64,000 nt of DNA from Steroidobacteraceae bacterium (GCA_025458905.1 JALORN010000013.1:144688-208687), one strand, 5' to 3'. Shown: positions 17,759-27,328, counted from the stretch's first letter. The notes: generated by a model from the sequence alone, not told the origin. Program-made: numbers and translations.

Positions 17759-19251
17759 GCGGCAGCGACGCGGAGTCCCTGCAGGGCGCGGGCGGCGCGC
17801 CGGCGCGTGAGGCCGACCCCGACGCCCGCTGGCGCGAGCTGGTGTTCCCGGCCGGGTGGCGCAATCCCCAGCCTGCGCCGCGTTACAACCTCGTGGTGAT
17901 CGGTGCCGGGCCCGCCGGGCTCGTCACCTCGATCGCCGCGGCCGGCCTCGGCGCGCGGGTTGCGCTGGTCGAGCGTCATGCGATGGGCGGGGACTGCCTC
18001 AACGTCGGCTGCGTGCCCTCGAAGACGCTGCTCGCGGCCGCTGCCGGGGGGCTCGGCTTCGACGCGGCGATGCAGCGCCTGCGCGAAGTGCGGGCGGGCA
18101 TCGCGGTGCACGACTCGGTCGAACGCTACACGCGGGCCGGCGTCGACGTGTTCCTCGGTGCCGCGCGCTTCGAGGATGCGCACACGGTCGTCGTCGACGG
18201 GCAGCGCCTGCGCACCCGCCGCACGGTGATCGCGACCGGCGCACGCGCGGCGATGCCGCCGGTCCCGGGGCTCGCGGAGTTGCCGGCGCTGACCAACGAG
18301 ACCGTGTTCGCGCTGCGGGCCCAGCCGCGCCGGCTCGCGGTGCTCGGCGGCGGCCCGATCGGCTGCGAGCTCGCGCAGGCGTTCGCGCGCCTAGGGAGCG
18401 CGGTGGACCTGGTCGAGATGCAGCCGCGCCTGCTGTCCGCCGACGATGCCGAGCCGGCATCGCTGGTGCAGGAGGCGCTGGTACGCGACGGCGTGCGGCT
18501 GCACCTCGGCCGCAAGGTCGTCGCCGCCGCGCGCGAGTCCGGCGGCAGCGTGCTGGCGCTCGACGACGGCATGCGGATCGAGGCCGATGCCGTGCTGGTC
18601 GCGGCAGGGCGACGCCGCAACGTCGAGGGCCTGGACCTCGATCGCGCGGGCGTGCGGCTCGACGCGCGCGGCGGGCTGCAGGTCGATGCGCGGCTGCGCA
18701 CGACCCACCCCGACGTGTTCGCCGCCGGCGACGTCTGCTCGCCGTTGCAGTTCACGCAGGTGGCCGACGCGCAGGCACGTATCGTCGTCCGCAACGCGCT
18801 CTTCATGGGCCGCGCGCGCACCGACGCGCTGGTCGTGCCCTGGTGCACCTACACCGATCCCGAGCTCGCGCAGGTCGGCGCGACGCGCCGCGAGCTCGAG
18901 GCCGCAGGCCGGCCGTTCGATGCCTTCCGCTTCGCGTTCGCCGACCTCGATCGCGGCCGCACCGACGGCGATGCCGCCGGCTGGGCCGAGGTGCGCGTGG
19001 CGCGCGGCAGCGACCGGTTGCTCGGCGCGACCGTGGTCGGGCGCGACGCCGGCGAGCAGCTCGCGCCGCTCGTGGTGCTGATGACGTTGCGCCAGGGCCT
19101 CGGTGCGCTCGGCTCGCTGGTGCTGCCCTATCCGACGCGCTCGGAGTACCTGCGCCGGCTGGTCGATGCCTGGAACCGTACCCGCCTCACGCCGCGGACC
19201 GCCGGGCTGCTGTCGTGGTGGCTCAGACGTAGCCGGGGCGGCAGCCGCTGA
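17755..19251 (+). CDS. MerA-like FAD-dependent pyridine nucleotide-disulfide oxidoreductase
   Basis: 498 aa, GTG start in a GTGA overlap with the TVP38 gene. FAD-binding YNLVVIGAGPAGLVTS begins near residue 43, the redox-active disulfide is GGDCLNVGCVPSKTL, the NAD(P) fold is RLAVLGGGPIGCELAQAF, and TTHPDVFAAGDV is the second FAD motif. No N-terminal heavy-metal domain or C-terminal vicinal cysteines are present, so true mercuric reductase activity is unlikely. The position usually held by the catalytic His near the C terminus reads LPYPTRSE, as in other TVP38-linked members. The electron acceptor is unknown. Confidence 0.88.
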   Translation: MSGSDAESLQGAGGAPAREADPDARWRELVFPAGWRNPQPAPRYNLVVIGAGPAGLVTSIAAAGLGARVALVERHAMGGDCLNVGCVPSKTLLAAAAGGLGFDAAMQRLREVRAGIAVHDSVERYTRAGVDVFLGAARFEDAHTVVVDGQRLRTRRTVIATGARAAMPPVPGLAELPALTNETVFALRAQPRRLAVLGGGPIGCELAQAFARLGSAVDLVEMQPRLLSADDAEPASLVQEALVRDGVRLHLGRKVVAAARESGGSVLALDDGMRIEADAVLVAAGRRRNVEGLDLDRAGVRLDARGGLQVDARLRTTHPDVFAAGDVCSPLQFTQVADAQARIVVRNALFMGRARTDALVVPWCTYTDPELAQVGATRRELEAAGRPFDAFRFAFADLDRGRTDGDAAGWAEVRVARGSDRLLGATVVGRDAGEQLAPLVVLMTLRQGLGALGSLVLPYPTRSEYLRRLVDAWNRTRLTPRTAGLLSWWLRRSRGGSR

Positions 19252-19453
19252 GCCTCGCGGGAGCGGCGTGCGCAGCTTCGGCGCGAGCAGCGCGCAGGTC
19301 CGTCTCGCTCCCGGCGAGCAGGTGGGCCAGCAGCACGCGGTGCAACACGGCGATCACCAGGCCGAACGCAATGGCCGAAGCCAGCGGTGCGACCCATGCC
19401 CCCCACGGCGCTCGTGCGCGCCCGGGGTCGGCGGTGGGCGTGGGAGGCGGCAT
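19223..19453 (-). CDS. Possible small single-span membrane protein
   Basis: 76 aa from MPPPTPTADPGRARAPWG. It has one hydrophobic segment, WVAPLASAIAFGLVIAVLH (about residues 19-37), then an Ala/Arg-rich tail. It occupies most of the 369-bp gap between the flavoprotein and the sulfatase-fold gene and overlaps the former by 29 bp antisense. No family is recognised. It could be a chance frame in GC-rich DNA. Confidence 0.3.
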   Translation of the reverse strand: MPPPTPTADPGRARAPWGAWVAPLASAIAFGLVIAVLHRVLLAHLLAGSETDLRAARAEAAHAAPARLSGCRPGYV

Positions 19454-19620
19454 GAGACGGGCTGATCCAGGAGACCGGTGCGATCCCACAAGGCTCCGTG
19501 CGCCCGCATCGTGGACGAGGAAGTCGCGCTCGCCGCGATGGATGGGCCGTCACGGAACCGTCACACGCGGTAACTGCCCAGCGACCGGTTGCAGGACGCA
19601 CAGTACACCCCGGCCGAAGC

Positions 19621-21285
19621 ATGCAGCGTCCGACGTTGAGAGTCGAAACATTGGTGGCGATCGTCAGCCTGCATGCCATCGCCTTCGCCAACGGTCCCTG
19701 GTGGTCGGCGGTCGCGGCGGGTCGCGACCCTGCCGCGCCCGGGACCTGGCTGTTCCTCGGCTGCACCTTCGTCGCGCTCGTGGCGCTGCACTTCGTGGTG
19801 CTCGCTGGGTTCTCGAACCGCTGGACCGCGCGGCCGTTGCTGGCGGCGCTGGTGCTCGCCACGGCGTTCGCCGCCTACTTCATGCGCACCTACTCGGTGA
19901 TGCTGGATCCGGGCATGCTGCGCAACGTCCTGAAGACCGACCTGCACGAGACGCGCGAGCTGCTCTCCTGGTCGATGGCCGGCTGGGTGCTGGGCTGGTC
20001 CGCGGCGCCGCTCGCGCTGCTCGCCTGGGTGCAGATCGAGATCGTGCCGCTGCCGCGCGCGGCGCTGCAGCGGCTCGGCTGGATGGCAGCCGGCCTCGCG
20101 GTGGCGGTGCTCGCGCTGCTGCCGATCTCGCGCGACATCACCTCGCTGATGCGCAACCAGCACGAGAGTCGCTACCTCATCACCCCCGGCAACTACCTCT
20201 ACTCGCTGGCCCGCAACCTCGCCACCGATGCGCGCGGCGCGGCGCAGCCGCGGCTGGCGCTCGGCACCGACGCGCACCGCGACCAGCGGATGGCGCGCGA
20301 GGCGCGGCCGCGGGTGCTCGTCATGGTGCTCGGCGAGACCGCGCGCGCCGATCACTTCTCGCTGTTCGGCTACCCGCGCCCGACCAGCCCGCAACTGGCA
20401 TCGCGCGGCGACGTAGTGGCGTTCCGCCGCGTCACCGCCTGCGGCACCTCGACCGAGGTGTCGGTGCCCTGCATGTTCTCGCGGCAGGGCCGCGCGGCCT
20501 ACGACGAGGCGCTGGTCCGCCGCTCCGAGGGGCTGCTCGACGTGCTGGTGCACGCCGGTTACGACGTGCGCTGGTTCGACAACCAGTCCGGCTGCAAGGG
20601 CGTCTGCAGCGGTCCGGGGATCGTCTCGCGCAAGCTCGACGCGTCCTATGCCCCCGACCTCTGCCGCGGCGAGGACTGCTACGACGGCATCCTGGTGCGC
20701 GCGCTGCGCGACTCGCTCGCCAACGTCGAGCGCGACACGGTGTTCGTGCTCCACATGATCGGCAACCACGGCCCGGCGTACTACCGTCGCTACCCGGACG
20801 AGTTCCGCCGCTTCGTGCCCGACTGCCGCAACGACGAGCTGCGCCGCTGCTCGGTGCGCGAGATCGTCAACGCCTTCGACAACGCGCTCGCCTACACCGA
20901 CCACGTGATCGCGGGCACGATCGAGGTGCTCGAGCAGCAGGCGCCGCGCGTCGACGCCGCGATGCTCTACGTGTCCGACCACGGCGAGTCGCTCGGCGAG
21001 GGCGGGTTCTACCTGCACGGCCTGCCGTACGCGATCGCGCCGGAGGTGCAGACCCACGTGCCGATGGTCGTCTGGGCCTCGCCCGGCTTCGCACGCGCCA
21101 CGGGCCTCGACACGGCCTGCCTCGAAGGCCTCGCCGGCGAGCCGTTCTCCCACGACAACCTGTTCGACTCGATGCTCGGCGCCGCCGACGTGCGCACGCG
21201 CGTGTATCGCCCCGGGCTCGACCTGTTCGCGCGCTGCCGGGGCGCGGCGCCGCGCGGCCTCGCGACCGCGACGGCTACGCGCTGA
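19621..21285 (+). CDS. Phosphoethanolamine transferase (EptA-like)
   Basis: 554 aa. Four or five N-terminal membrane helices (about 1-165) are followed by a periplasmic sulfatase-fold domain. VLGETARADHFSLFGY supplies the metal-binding Glu, TACGTSTEVSVPCMFS the nucleophilic Thr, and YVSDHGESLGEGGFYLHG the second metal site, with HMIGNHGPAYY upstream. The enzyme adds phosphoethanolamine to lipid A phosphates, lowering surface charge and often raising polymyxin tolerance; the exact acceptor is inferred. The ATG at 19621 starts the first helix. It overlaps mtnP convergently by 11 bp. No PmrAB-type regulator is adjacent. Confidence 0.93.
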   Translation: MQRPTLRVETLVAIVSLHAIAFANGPWWSAVAAGRDPAAPGTWLFLGCTFVALVALHFVVLAGFSNRWTARPLLAALVLATAFAAYFMRTYSVMLDPGMLRNVLKTDLHETRELLSWSMAGWVLGWSAAPLALLAWVQIEIVPLPRAALQRLGWMAAGLAVAVLALLPISRDITSLMRNQHESRYLITPGNYLYSLARNLATDARGAAQPRLALGTDAHRDQRMAREARPRVLVMVLGETARADHFSLFGYPRPTSPQLASRGDVVAFRRVTACGTSTEVSVPCMFSRQGRAAYDEALVRRSEGLLDVLVHAGYDVRWFDNQSGCKGVCSGPGIVSRKLDASYAPDLCRGEDCYDGILVRALRDSLANVERDTVFVLHMIGNHGPAYYRRYPDEFRRFVPDCRNDELRRCSVREIVNAFDNALAYTDHVIAGTIEVLEQQAPRVDAAMLYVSDHGESLGEGGFYLHGLPYAIAPEVQTHVPMVVWASPGFARATGLDTACLEGLAGEPFSHDNLFDSMLGAADVRTRVYRPGLDLFARCRGAAPRGLATATATR

Positions 21286-22120
21286 GGAAGTCGACCATCT
21301 CGCGCTGCGCCGGCGTCAGCCGCTCGCGCGGCGTCACCAGTGCGTGGCGCAGCGTCCGGCGGCACGGCCGCGTGTCGTCGTCGACATGGTGCTCGACCAC
21401 GCTCGCGAGCAGCTGCTGCACGCGCCCGAGGTTCTGCCGGAAGAGCGTGAGCGCCATCTCGGCGGTGACGTGCTGCGCCGGGTCGTCGAGCCAGCAGTCG
21501 TAGTCCGTGACCAGCGCGATGGTGCAGTAGCCGAGCTGTGCCTCGCAGGCGAGGAAGGCCTCGGGCACGTTGGTCATGCCGACCAGGTCGGCGCCGGCGC
21601 CGCGCAGGAAGCGGCTCTCCGCGCGCGTGCCGAGCCGCGGTCCCTCAATGCAGGCGTACACCTGCTCGACGTGCAGCGGGAAGCCGAGGCCGGCGGCGCA
21701 CTCCGCGATCCGCCGCGACGTGGCGGCGCAGGTCGGCTGCGCGGTCGACACGTGCGCCACCACCCCGTTGCCGAAGAAACTCGCGGCGCGGCCGCCGCGC
21801 GTGAAGTCGAGGTACTGCGAGGGCAGGGCGAGGTCGCCGGGCCGCAGCCCCTCGCGCAGGCTGCCGGTGGCCGAGACGCCGACCACGGTCCGCACGCCGA
21901 CGCTCTTCAGCGCCCAGACGTTGGCGCGGTAGTTGATCTCGCCGGGCAGGCGTTCGTGGTGCACGCCGTGGCGCGCCAGGAAGGCCACCGGGCGGCCGCG
22001 CAGGCGCCCGAGCATCACCCGGGAGGAGGGCGAGCCGAACGGCGTCGTCACCTCGCGCTCCTCGTCGAGCACGAGCTCGTCCATGCGATAGAGGCCCGTG
22101 CCGCCGAGTATGCCGATCAT
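21275..22120 (-). CDS. mtnP: S-methyl-5'-thioadenosine phosphorylase
   Basis: 281 aa. It begins MIGILGGTGLYRMDE, with phosphate-binding LARHGVHHERLPGEINYRAN, VGVSATGSL and VGMTNVPEAFLACEA. LVTDYDCW is the 6-aminopurine-type base-recognition motif that favours adenosine over inosine substrates, so MTA phosphorylase is preferred over the related S-methyl-5'-thioinosine phosphorylase of some gammaproteobacteria. It salvages adenine and methionine from polyamine synthesis. No other mtn genes are near. Confidence 0.88.
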   Translation of the reverse strand: MIGILGGTGLYRMDELVLDEEREVTTPFGSPSSRVMLGRLRGRPVAFLARHGVHHERLPGEINYRANVWALKSVGVRTVVGVSATGSLREGLRPGDLALPSQYLDFTRGGRAASFFGNGVVAHVSTAQPTCAATSRRIAECAAGLGFPLHVEQVYACIEGPRLGTRAESRFLRGAGADLVGMTNVPEAFLACEAQLGYCTIALVTDYDCWLDDPAQHVTAEMALTLFRQNLGRVQQLLASVVEHHVDDDTRPCRRTLRHALVTPRERLTPAQREMVDFLSA

Positions 22121-22251
22121 CGTGTCCAGTCCTGCGAAAGTGTGCCGGGGTTGCCCCGCGGTCGGGCGACCGCACCGGGTTGCACCGCCGCCCGGCCGCG
22201 CGGCAAGATGCCCGAATCATTCGACCGGTGACAACCGGCCTGGAGGGGACC

Positions 22252-23055
22252 ATGGTTGCAGACGCCGCCTTCCCGACGCTGTCGGCGCCCGCCTGGCCCG
22301 GCAAGCTGACGCGCTTCGGCACGCGGGCGATCGCGGTCGGCGCGCTGCTCGTGGCGATCTCGGGCCCGCTGAACCGCTTCACGCCGATCGGCTTCCAGGC
22401 CGCGCTGTTGCTGCTGGTCGCGGGCGTGGTGGCGCTGCTGGTCGGCGCCCTGCTCGCGATCGTCGGCTTCCTGGTCGCCCTGTCGAAGGGCTCGCCGGTG
22501 TCGAAGGGTTCGGTGGCGCTGGCGATCGTGGTCGCGCTCGGCCTGCTCGGCTACCTGCTCAGCTGGCTGCGCGCCGGCATGGGCGTGCCGCCGATCCACG
22601 AGATCAGCACCGACCTCGCCTCGCCGCCGCCGTTCGTCGCGGTGCTGCCGCTGCGCGCGCAAGGCGGCGCGGTCAACCCGCCCGAGTACGTCGCCGAGAT
22701 CGGCGGCCGCAACGGCAAGACCAACGTCCCCGAGGCGCAGCGCAAGGCCTTTCCCGACATCCAGCCGGTGATCCTCGAGGGCGTGGCCCCCGCCGCCGCG
22801 TTCGTGCGCGCCGAGGCCGCGGCGCGCCAGCTCGGCTGGAAGGTCGTCGCTGCCGTGCCCGACGAGGGCCGGATCGAGGCCACCGACACGACGGCCTTCT
22901 TCGCGTTCAAGGACGATGTCGTGATCCGCCTGCGTGCCGAGGGCGGTGGCACCCGGATCGACGTGCGCTCGAAGTCGCGGGTCGGCGTCGGCGACGTCGG
23001 CGCGAATGCTGCCCGCGTCCGAAAGTTCCTGGCGCTGGTGAAGGCAGGCGCGTGA
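22252..23055 (+). CDS. DUF1499 family membrane-anchored protein
   Basis: 267 aa. Three hydrophobic segments occupy about residues 22-110 (IAVGALLVAIS; ALLLLVAGVVALLVGALLAI; VALAIVVALGLLGYLLSWL). The DUF1499 domain follows: PPIHEISTDLASPPPF, then AFVRAEAAARQLGWKVVA and a closing DVRSKSRVGVGDVGANAARV. DUF1499 proteins are of unknown function. The ATG at 22252 follows GGAGGGG. Its TGA overlaps the GTG of the DUF962 gene. Confidence 0.85.
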   Translation: MVADAAFPTLSAPAWPGKLTRFGTRAIAVGALLVAISGPLNRFTPIGFQAALLLLVAGVVALLVGALLAIVGFLVALSKGSPVSKGSVALAIVVALGLLGYLLSWLRAGMGVPPIHEISTDLASPPPFVAVLPLRAQGGAVNPPEYVAEIGGRNGKTNVPEAQRKAFPDIQPVILEGVAPAAAFVRAEAAARQLGWKVVAAVPDEGRIEATDTTAFFAFKDDVVIRLRAEGGGTRIDVRSKSRVGVGDVGANAARVRKFLALVKAGA

Positions 23056-23372
23056 GCTCGACGTCCATGGCCGCCCGTTTCGGCAGCTTCCGCGAGTTCT
23101 ACCCGTACTACCTCGGGGAGCACTCGGACGCCACCTGTCGCCGTCTGCACTTCGCCGGCACCTCGCTCGCGGTGCTGCAGTGGCTCGCGGCTGCCGTGGC
23201 CGGCGAGCCGTGGCTGCTGCTCTCGGGCCTCGTCACCGGCTACGCGTTCGCCTGGAGCGGGCATTTCTTCTTCGAGAAGAACCGGCCGGCGACCTTCACC
23301 CATCCCGTCTACAGCCTGGTGGGCGACTTCGCGATGGCACGCGACATCCTCGCGGGCCGCATCCGCTGGTAG
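23052..23372 (+). CDS. DUF962/Mpo1-like membrane protein
   Basis: 106 aa, GTG start in a GTGA overlap with the DUF1499 gene (ATG at 23067 is an alternative). It contains FREFYPYYLGEHSDATCRRL then HFAGTSLAVLQW, and WSGHFFFEKNRPATFTHP. These His-containing motifs are typical of DUF962; the yeast member Mpo1 is an iron-dependent dioxygenase in phytosphingosine alpha-oxidation. Whether this bacterial protein has that activity is not known. It has two membrane segments and is followed 5 bp later by gshA. Confidence 0.87.
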   Translation: MSSTSMAARFGSFREFYPYYLGEHSDATCRRLHFAGTSLAVLQWLAAAVAGEPWLLLSGLVTGYAFAWSGHFFFEKNRPATFTHPVYSLVGDFAMARDILAGRIRW

Positions 23373-23377
23373 AGCCC

Positions 23378-24958
23378 GTGCCCGCCTCGCGCATCGACCG
23401 CAGCTTCGAGCGGCGCCTGGCCGCCCTCGTCAACGGGGGGCAGAAGGGCGTCCTGCAGGGCGGCCGTCGCGGCGTCGAGAAGGAGTCGCTGCGGGTGACG
23501 CCCGAGGGCCGGGTCGCCCAGACCCTGCACCCGCCGGCACTCGGCTCCGCACTGACCGCCGAGCACATCACCACCGACTATTCGGAAGCGCTGATCGAGC
23601 TGGTCACGCCCACCTTCCGCACCAACTGGGAGCTGCTGCAGTACCTCTGCGACCAGCACCAGTTCGTCTACCAGCACCTCGGCGAGGAGCTGCTGTGGGC
23701 GACCAGCATGCCCTGCGTGGTCGACGGCGACGCCAGCATCCCGATCGCCCAGTACGGGCCGTCGCACGTCGGCCGCCTGAAGACCATCTACCGCGAGGGC
23801 CTCGGCGCGCGCTACGGCCGCGTGATGCAGGCGATCTCGGGCGTGCACTTCAACTATTCGTTCCCGGAGAAGCTCTGGGAGGCCTGGGCCGCGGTGCGCG
23901 AGTCGCGCGACGTGGGCCAGGGCTTCGTCTCCGCCAGCTACTTCGACCTGCTGCGCAACTACCGCCGCTTCGGCTGGATCGTGCTCTACCTCTTCGGCGT
24001 CTCGCCGACGGTCTGCAAGTCGTTCCTGCGGGCCCGCGACGCCGAGCTGCCGGAGTTCGGCAAGGGCACGGCCTGGGAGCCGTTCGCGACCTCGCTGCGG
24101 ATGAGCGACCTCGGCTACCGCAACCGCAACCAGGCGGGCGTCGAGGTGTCGGTCAACAGCCTCGAGGAATACGTCCGCGACCTCACCGCCGCGATGACGA
24201 CCCCGAGTCCGGACTACGAGCGGATCGGCGTCAAGGTCAACGGCCAGTACCGGCAGCTGAACGCCAACCTGCTGCAGATCGAGAACGAGTACTACAGCTT
24301 CATCCGCCCCAAGCGCGTCGCGCGCTCCGGCGAGCGCCCGACCAAGGCGCTGCAGCGCGCCGGCGTCGAGTACGTCGAGGTGCGGGCGCTCGACGTCAGC
24401 GCCTTCGACCCGGTCGGCGTCAACCAGAACAAGCTGCGCTTCCTCGAGGCCTTCCTGGTGCTCTGCCTCACCCGCGACAGCCCGCTGATCGACGCCGGCG
24501 AGCAGGCGGCACTCGATCGCAACCACGTGATCGTCGCCCGGCGCGGCCGCGAGCGCGGCCTCGTGCTGCGCCGCGAGGGCCGGCAGGTGCCGATGCTCGA
24601 GTGGGCGCGCGAACTGCTCGACCAGATGCAGGGCATCTGCGAGCTGCTCGACGACGGCGACCCGACCCGTCCATATTCGGCCGCGCTCGCGACCCAGGCG
24701 GCGAAGCTCGACGACGTGGCGCTGACGCCGTCGGCGCGCCTCATCAAGGAGCTGCGCGACACGGGTGAAAGCTTTTTCGAGCTTGCGCTGCGCATGTCCC
24801 GGCAACACAAGAACTATTTCCTCGACCTGTATCCTCCGAACGCCGCTCGCCTGGCCGAGTTCGCGAACGAGTCGGTCGAGTCGCTCGAGGCCGCGCGCGC
24901 GATCGAGGCGGCCTCGAGCGGCAGCTTCGACGCCTACCTCGCCCACTATCTCGCCTGA
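23378..24958 (+). CDS. gshA: Glutamate-cysteine ligase
   Basis: 526 aa, typical of proteobacterial class I GshA. It makes gamma-glutamylcysteine, the first and limiting step of glutathione synthesis. GGRRGVEKESLRV and EHITTDYSEALIELVTPTF are the ATP/glutamate-binding signature, and FSASYFDLLRNYRRFGW-like and QLNANLLQIENEYYSFIRP segments follow. The GTG at 23378 gives the family N terminus. It is the third gene of a tight DUF1499-DUF962-gshA unit. Confidence 0.95.
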   Translation: MPASRIDRSFERRLAALVNGGQKGVLQGGRRGVEKESLRVTPEGRVAQTLHPPALGSALTAEHITTDYSEALIELVTPTFRTNWELLQYLCDQHQFVYQHLGEELLWATSMPCVVDGDASIPIAQYGPSHVGRLKTIYREGLGARYGRVMQAISGVHFNYSFPEKLWEAWAAVRESRDVGQGFVSASYFDLLRNYRRFGWIVLYLFGVSPTVCKSFLRARDAELPEFGKGTAWEPFATSLRMSDLGYRNRNQAGVEVSVNSLEEYVRDLTAAMTTPSPDYERIGVKVNGQYRQLNANLLQIENEYYSFIRPKRVARSGERPTKALQRAGVEYVEVRALDVSAFDPVGVNQNKLRFLEAFLVLCLTRDSPLIDAGEQAALDRNHVIVARRGRERGLVLRREGRQVPMLEWARELLDQMQGICELLDDGDPTRPYSAALATQAAKLDDVALTPSARLIKELRDTGESFFELALRMSRQHKNYFLDLYPPNAARLAEFANESVESLEAARAIEAASSGSFDAYLAHYLA

Positions 24959-25129
24959 GCCACGGCTCGCCTGCAGGACGGCGCCGACGGCGACGCCGCG
25001 GCGTTTCACTTATTGCAGGATGCGCGCGAAGCGCACGCGCGATGACATGCGGGATTCATGGTGCACGCCGTGGAAGCGTCATAGAATGGCGACAGCGCGC
25101 TCCACCTAATTTTCGAGACGCCTCCAAGA

Positions 25130-26341
25130 GTGTCACCCGCCAGCTTCATGCATCGTGCCGACTCTGCCGCTGCACGTGCGCTGGAGCAGGGCTTCCCGTG
25201 GCTGCGCTTCGAGCCGGCGCTGGAGCGCGAGTACCGGGACACCTCCGCCGACGCGGTGCGGCCGCGGGCGCGGATCGCGATGCTGCTCGCGCTGTGCACG
25301 GTGCTCGGCTTCTCGATCCTCGACCATCGCCTGCTCGGCGCGCCGTGGCGCCTGCCCGACGACCTGGTGCGCTTCGGCGTCGAGCTGCCGCTGGTGCTGC
25401 TCGCCACCTGGCTGATCGGCTCGCGCCACTACAAGCGCTTCTACCTGACGGCGCTGCACTTCGGCGCGCCGCTGTTCGGCGTCGCCGCGGCGTTCACGGC
25501 GGCGACCGCGGGGGACCCGGCCTTCGTCGCGCTCGGCACGGCGCGGCTGGTGCTGGCGACGTTCTTCGTCTATTTCATGCTCGGCCTGCCGTTCTTCGCC
25601 GCGCTGCGCACCAACGCGTTCCTGGTCGCGGCCTTCGCGGTGGCGGCCTGGTGGATGGCGATGCCAAGCACGATGGCGCTCTACAACGTCTTCATCCTGC
25701 TGTGCGCCAACCTGTTCGCCGGCGCCGGCAGCTACGCCCTCGAACACGCGATGCGGCTCGCCTTCCTCGAGCGGCGGATGCTCGCCGAGGTCGCGAGCCA
25801 CGACGGTCTCACGGGGCTGCTCAACCGGGCCGCGTTCGACACCCAGGTGGCGCGCGTCTGGGACCAGGCCGCGCGCGACCAGCAGAGCGTCGCGGTGGTG
25901 ATGCTCGACATCGACCACTTCAAGTCGTTCAACGACCGCTACGGCCACCAGGCCGGCGACCAGGCGCTGCGCGACGTCGCCGCGGCCGTCGCGCGCACCG
26001 CGCGTCGCCCGCTGGACCTGGTCGCCCGCTTCGGCGGCGAGGAGCTGATCGCCATCCTGCCCGGCGCCGATCGCCGGCACGCCGAGACGGTCGCCAAGGC
26101 GCTGGTCGAGGCGGTGTCAGGCCTCGGCATCCCCCATGCCGGCTCGCCGGGCGCGGGGCACGTCACCGTCAGCGTCGGGGTCGCGGCGGTCGACGCCACC
26201 CGCGAGTCTTCCTACGAGTCGGCGATCCGGCTCGCCGACCGCGCGCTCTACCTCGCCAAGGACCAGGGGCGCAACCGCTGGGTCGTGCTCGACCGCTCGC
26301 TGCAGGTCCACGACTTCGCCCCGCCGCTGCGCGTCGCCTGA
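25130..26341 (+). CDS. Membrane-bound diguanylate cyclase (GGDEF domain)
   Basis: 403 aa with GTG start (ATG at 25148 possible). About six N-terminal membrane helices (residues 45-205) form an unidentified sensor region. The GGDEF domain (about 220-385) has SHDGLTGLLNRAAFD, MLDIDHFKSFNDRYGHQAGD and the active-site variant RFGGEELIAILP, GGEEL being catalytically competent in known enzymes. No RxxD inhibitory site is seen just upstream of GGEEL. It makes the second messenger c-di-GMP. No phosphodiesterase is nearby. A TAGAAT at 25082-25087 could be its -10 box. Confidence 0.92.
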   Translation: MSPASFMHRADSAAARALEQGFPWLRFEPALEREYRDTSADAVRPRARIAMLLALCTVLGFSILDHRLLGAPWRLPDDLVRFGVELPLVLLATWLIGSRHYKRFYLTALHFGAPLFGVAAAFTAATAGDPAFVALGTARLVLATFFVYFMLGLPFFAALRTNAFLVAAFAVAAWWMAMPSTMALYNVFILLCANLFAGAGSYALEHAMRLAFLERRMLAEVASHDGLTGLLNRAAFDTQVARVWDQAARDQQSVAVVMLDIDHFKSFNDRYGHQAGDQALRDVAAAVARTARRPLDLVARFGGEELIAILPGADRRHAETVAKALVEAVSGLGIPHAGSPGAGHVTVSVGVAAVDATRESSYESAIRLADRALYLAKDQGRNRWVVLDRSLQVHDFAPPLRVA

Positions 26342-26350
26342 CGCGGCCGC

Positions 26351-27328
26351 TCAGCGCCGGAACGGGATCTCGACGCCGGCGAATTCCTCGTCGACCGCCT
26401 CCTGCCCGTCGCTGTCCTCGACCGCCTGGACGCGCCGCCGGGTCAGGTGCGGCGCGACCATCGCGACGAACTCGTAGCTGAAGCTGCGCAGCAGCGAGCC
26501 GCGGCGGAACCCGAGCCAGGTGGTGTGCGGCTCGAAGATGTGCGCGGCGCTGCGCACCCGCAGGTCCGCGTCCTGCTGCGGGTCGACCGCGACGTCGGCC
26601 AGGATGCCGACCCCCAGGCCCGCGCGGATGTATTCCTTGATCACGTCCGAGTCCCAGGCGGTCAGCGCCACGTTCGGCGTCTCGCCCGCCCGGGCGAACA
26701 CGTCCAGCAGCGACGACGGGCCGGTGAAGCTGAACGAGTAGGTGATGATCGGGTGCTGGGCGAGCTGCGCGAGCGTCGGCGCCTGCACCGCTGCCAGCGG
26801 GTGCTCCGCCGGCACCACGACCACGCGGCGCCAGCGGTAGCACGGCAGCCGCACCAGGTCGGGGAAGAGGTGGGCGCCGCCGGTGGCGATCACGAAGTCC
26901 ACGCGGTCGCGCGCCACCATCTCGGCGATCTGCTCCGAGGTGCCCTGGTGCAGGTGCAGCCGTACGCCGGGGAATTGCTGGCGGAAACGCTTCAGCACCG
27001 GCGGCAGCACGTAGCGGGCCTGGGTGTGCGTGGTCGCGATCGACAGCGAGCCTTCCTGGTCCTTGCGCAGCTCGGCCGCGAGGCCCCGGATGTTGCCGAT
27101 CTCGCGCACGATGTGCCGGGCGCGGGCGATCACCTTCTCGCCGGGCGCCGTGACGCGCACCAGCGCGCGCCCCTCGCGGACGAAGATCCGGAAGCCGAGC
27201 TCGTCCTCGAGCATCTTCAGCTGCTTGCTGACGCCGGGCTGCGAGGTGTGCAGCGCCTTGGCCGCGGCGGTGATGTTGAGGTCGTTGTCGGCGACCGATA
27301 CGAGGTAGCGGAGCTGGTGCAGTTTCAT
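26351..27328 (-). CDS. cysB: LysR-type regulator CysB
   Basis: 325 aa, almost exactly CysB length. The N-terminal winged helix begins MKLHQLRYLVSVADNDLNIT and continues AAKALHTSQPGVSKQLKMLE, nearly identical to CysB. The effector domain contains IATTHTQARYVLP, the region that binds N-acetylserine/sulfate in CysB. It controls sulfate uptake and cysteine synthesis. The upstream open frame (25 codons) is excluded because the helix-turn-helix starts at the Met at 27328. No cys genes are in the window. Confidence 0.93.
   Translation of the reverse strand: MKLHQLRYLVSVADNDLNITAAAKALHTSQPGVSKQLKMLEDELGFRIFVREGRALVRVTAPGEKVIARARHIVREIGNIRGLAAELRKDQEGSLSIATTHTQARYVLPPVLKRFRQQFPGVRLHLHQGTSEQIAEMVARDRVDFVIATGGAHLFPDLVRLPCYRWRRVVVVPAEHPLAAVQAPTLAQLAQHPIITYSFSFTGPSSLLDVFARAGETPNVALTAWDSDVIKEYIRAGLGVGILADVAVDPQQDADLRVRSAAHIFEPHTTWLGFRRGSLLRSFSYEFVAMVAPHLTRRRVQAVEDSDGQEAVDEEFAGVEIPFRR

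Noticed and set aside
17755..19251. True mercuric reductase (merA)
   Set aside because: No mer genes nearby, no N-terminal metal-binding domain and no C-terminal Cys pair; it is a MerA-like flavoprotein paired with TVP38.
21275..22120. S-methyl-5'-thioinosine phosphorylase instead of MTA phosphorylase
   Set aside because: The TDYDCW segment with the Asp that recognises the 6-amino group favours adenine-type substrates, though the distinction cannot be proved from sequence.
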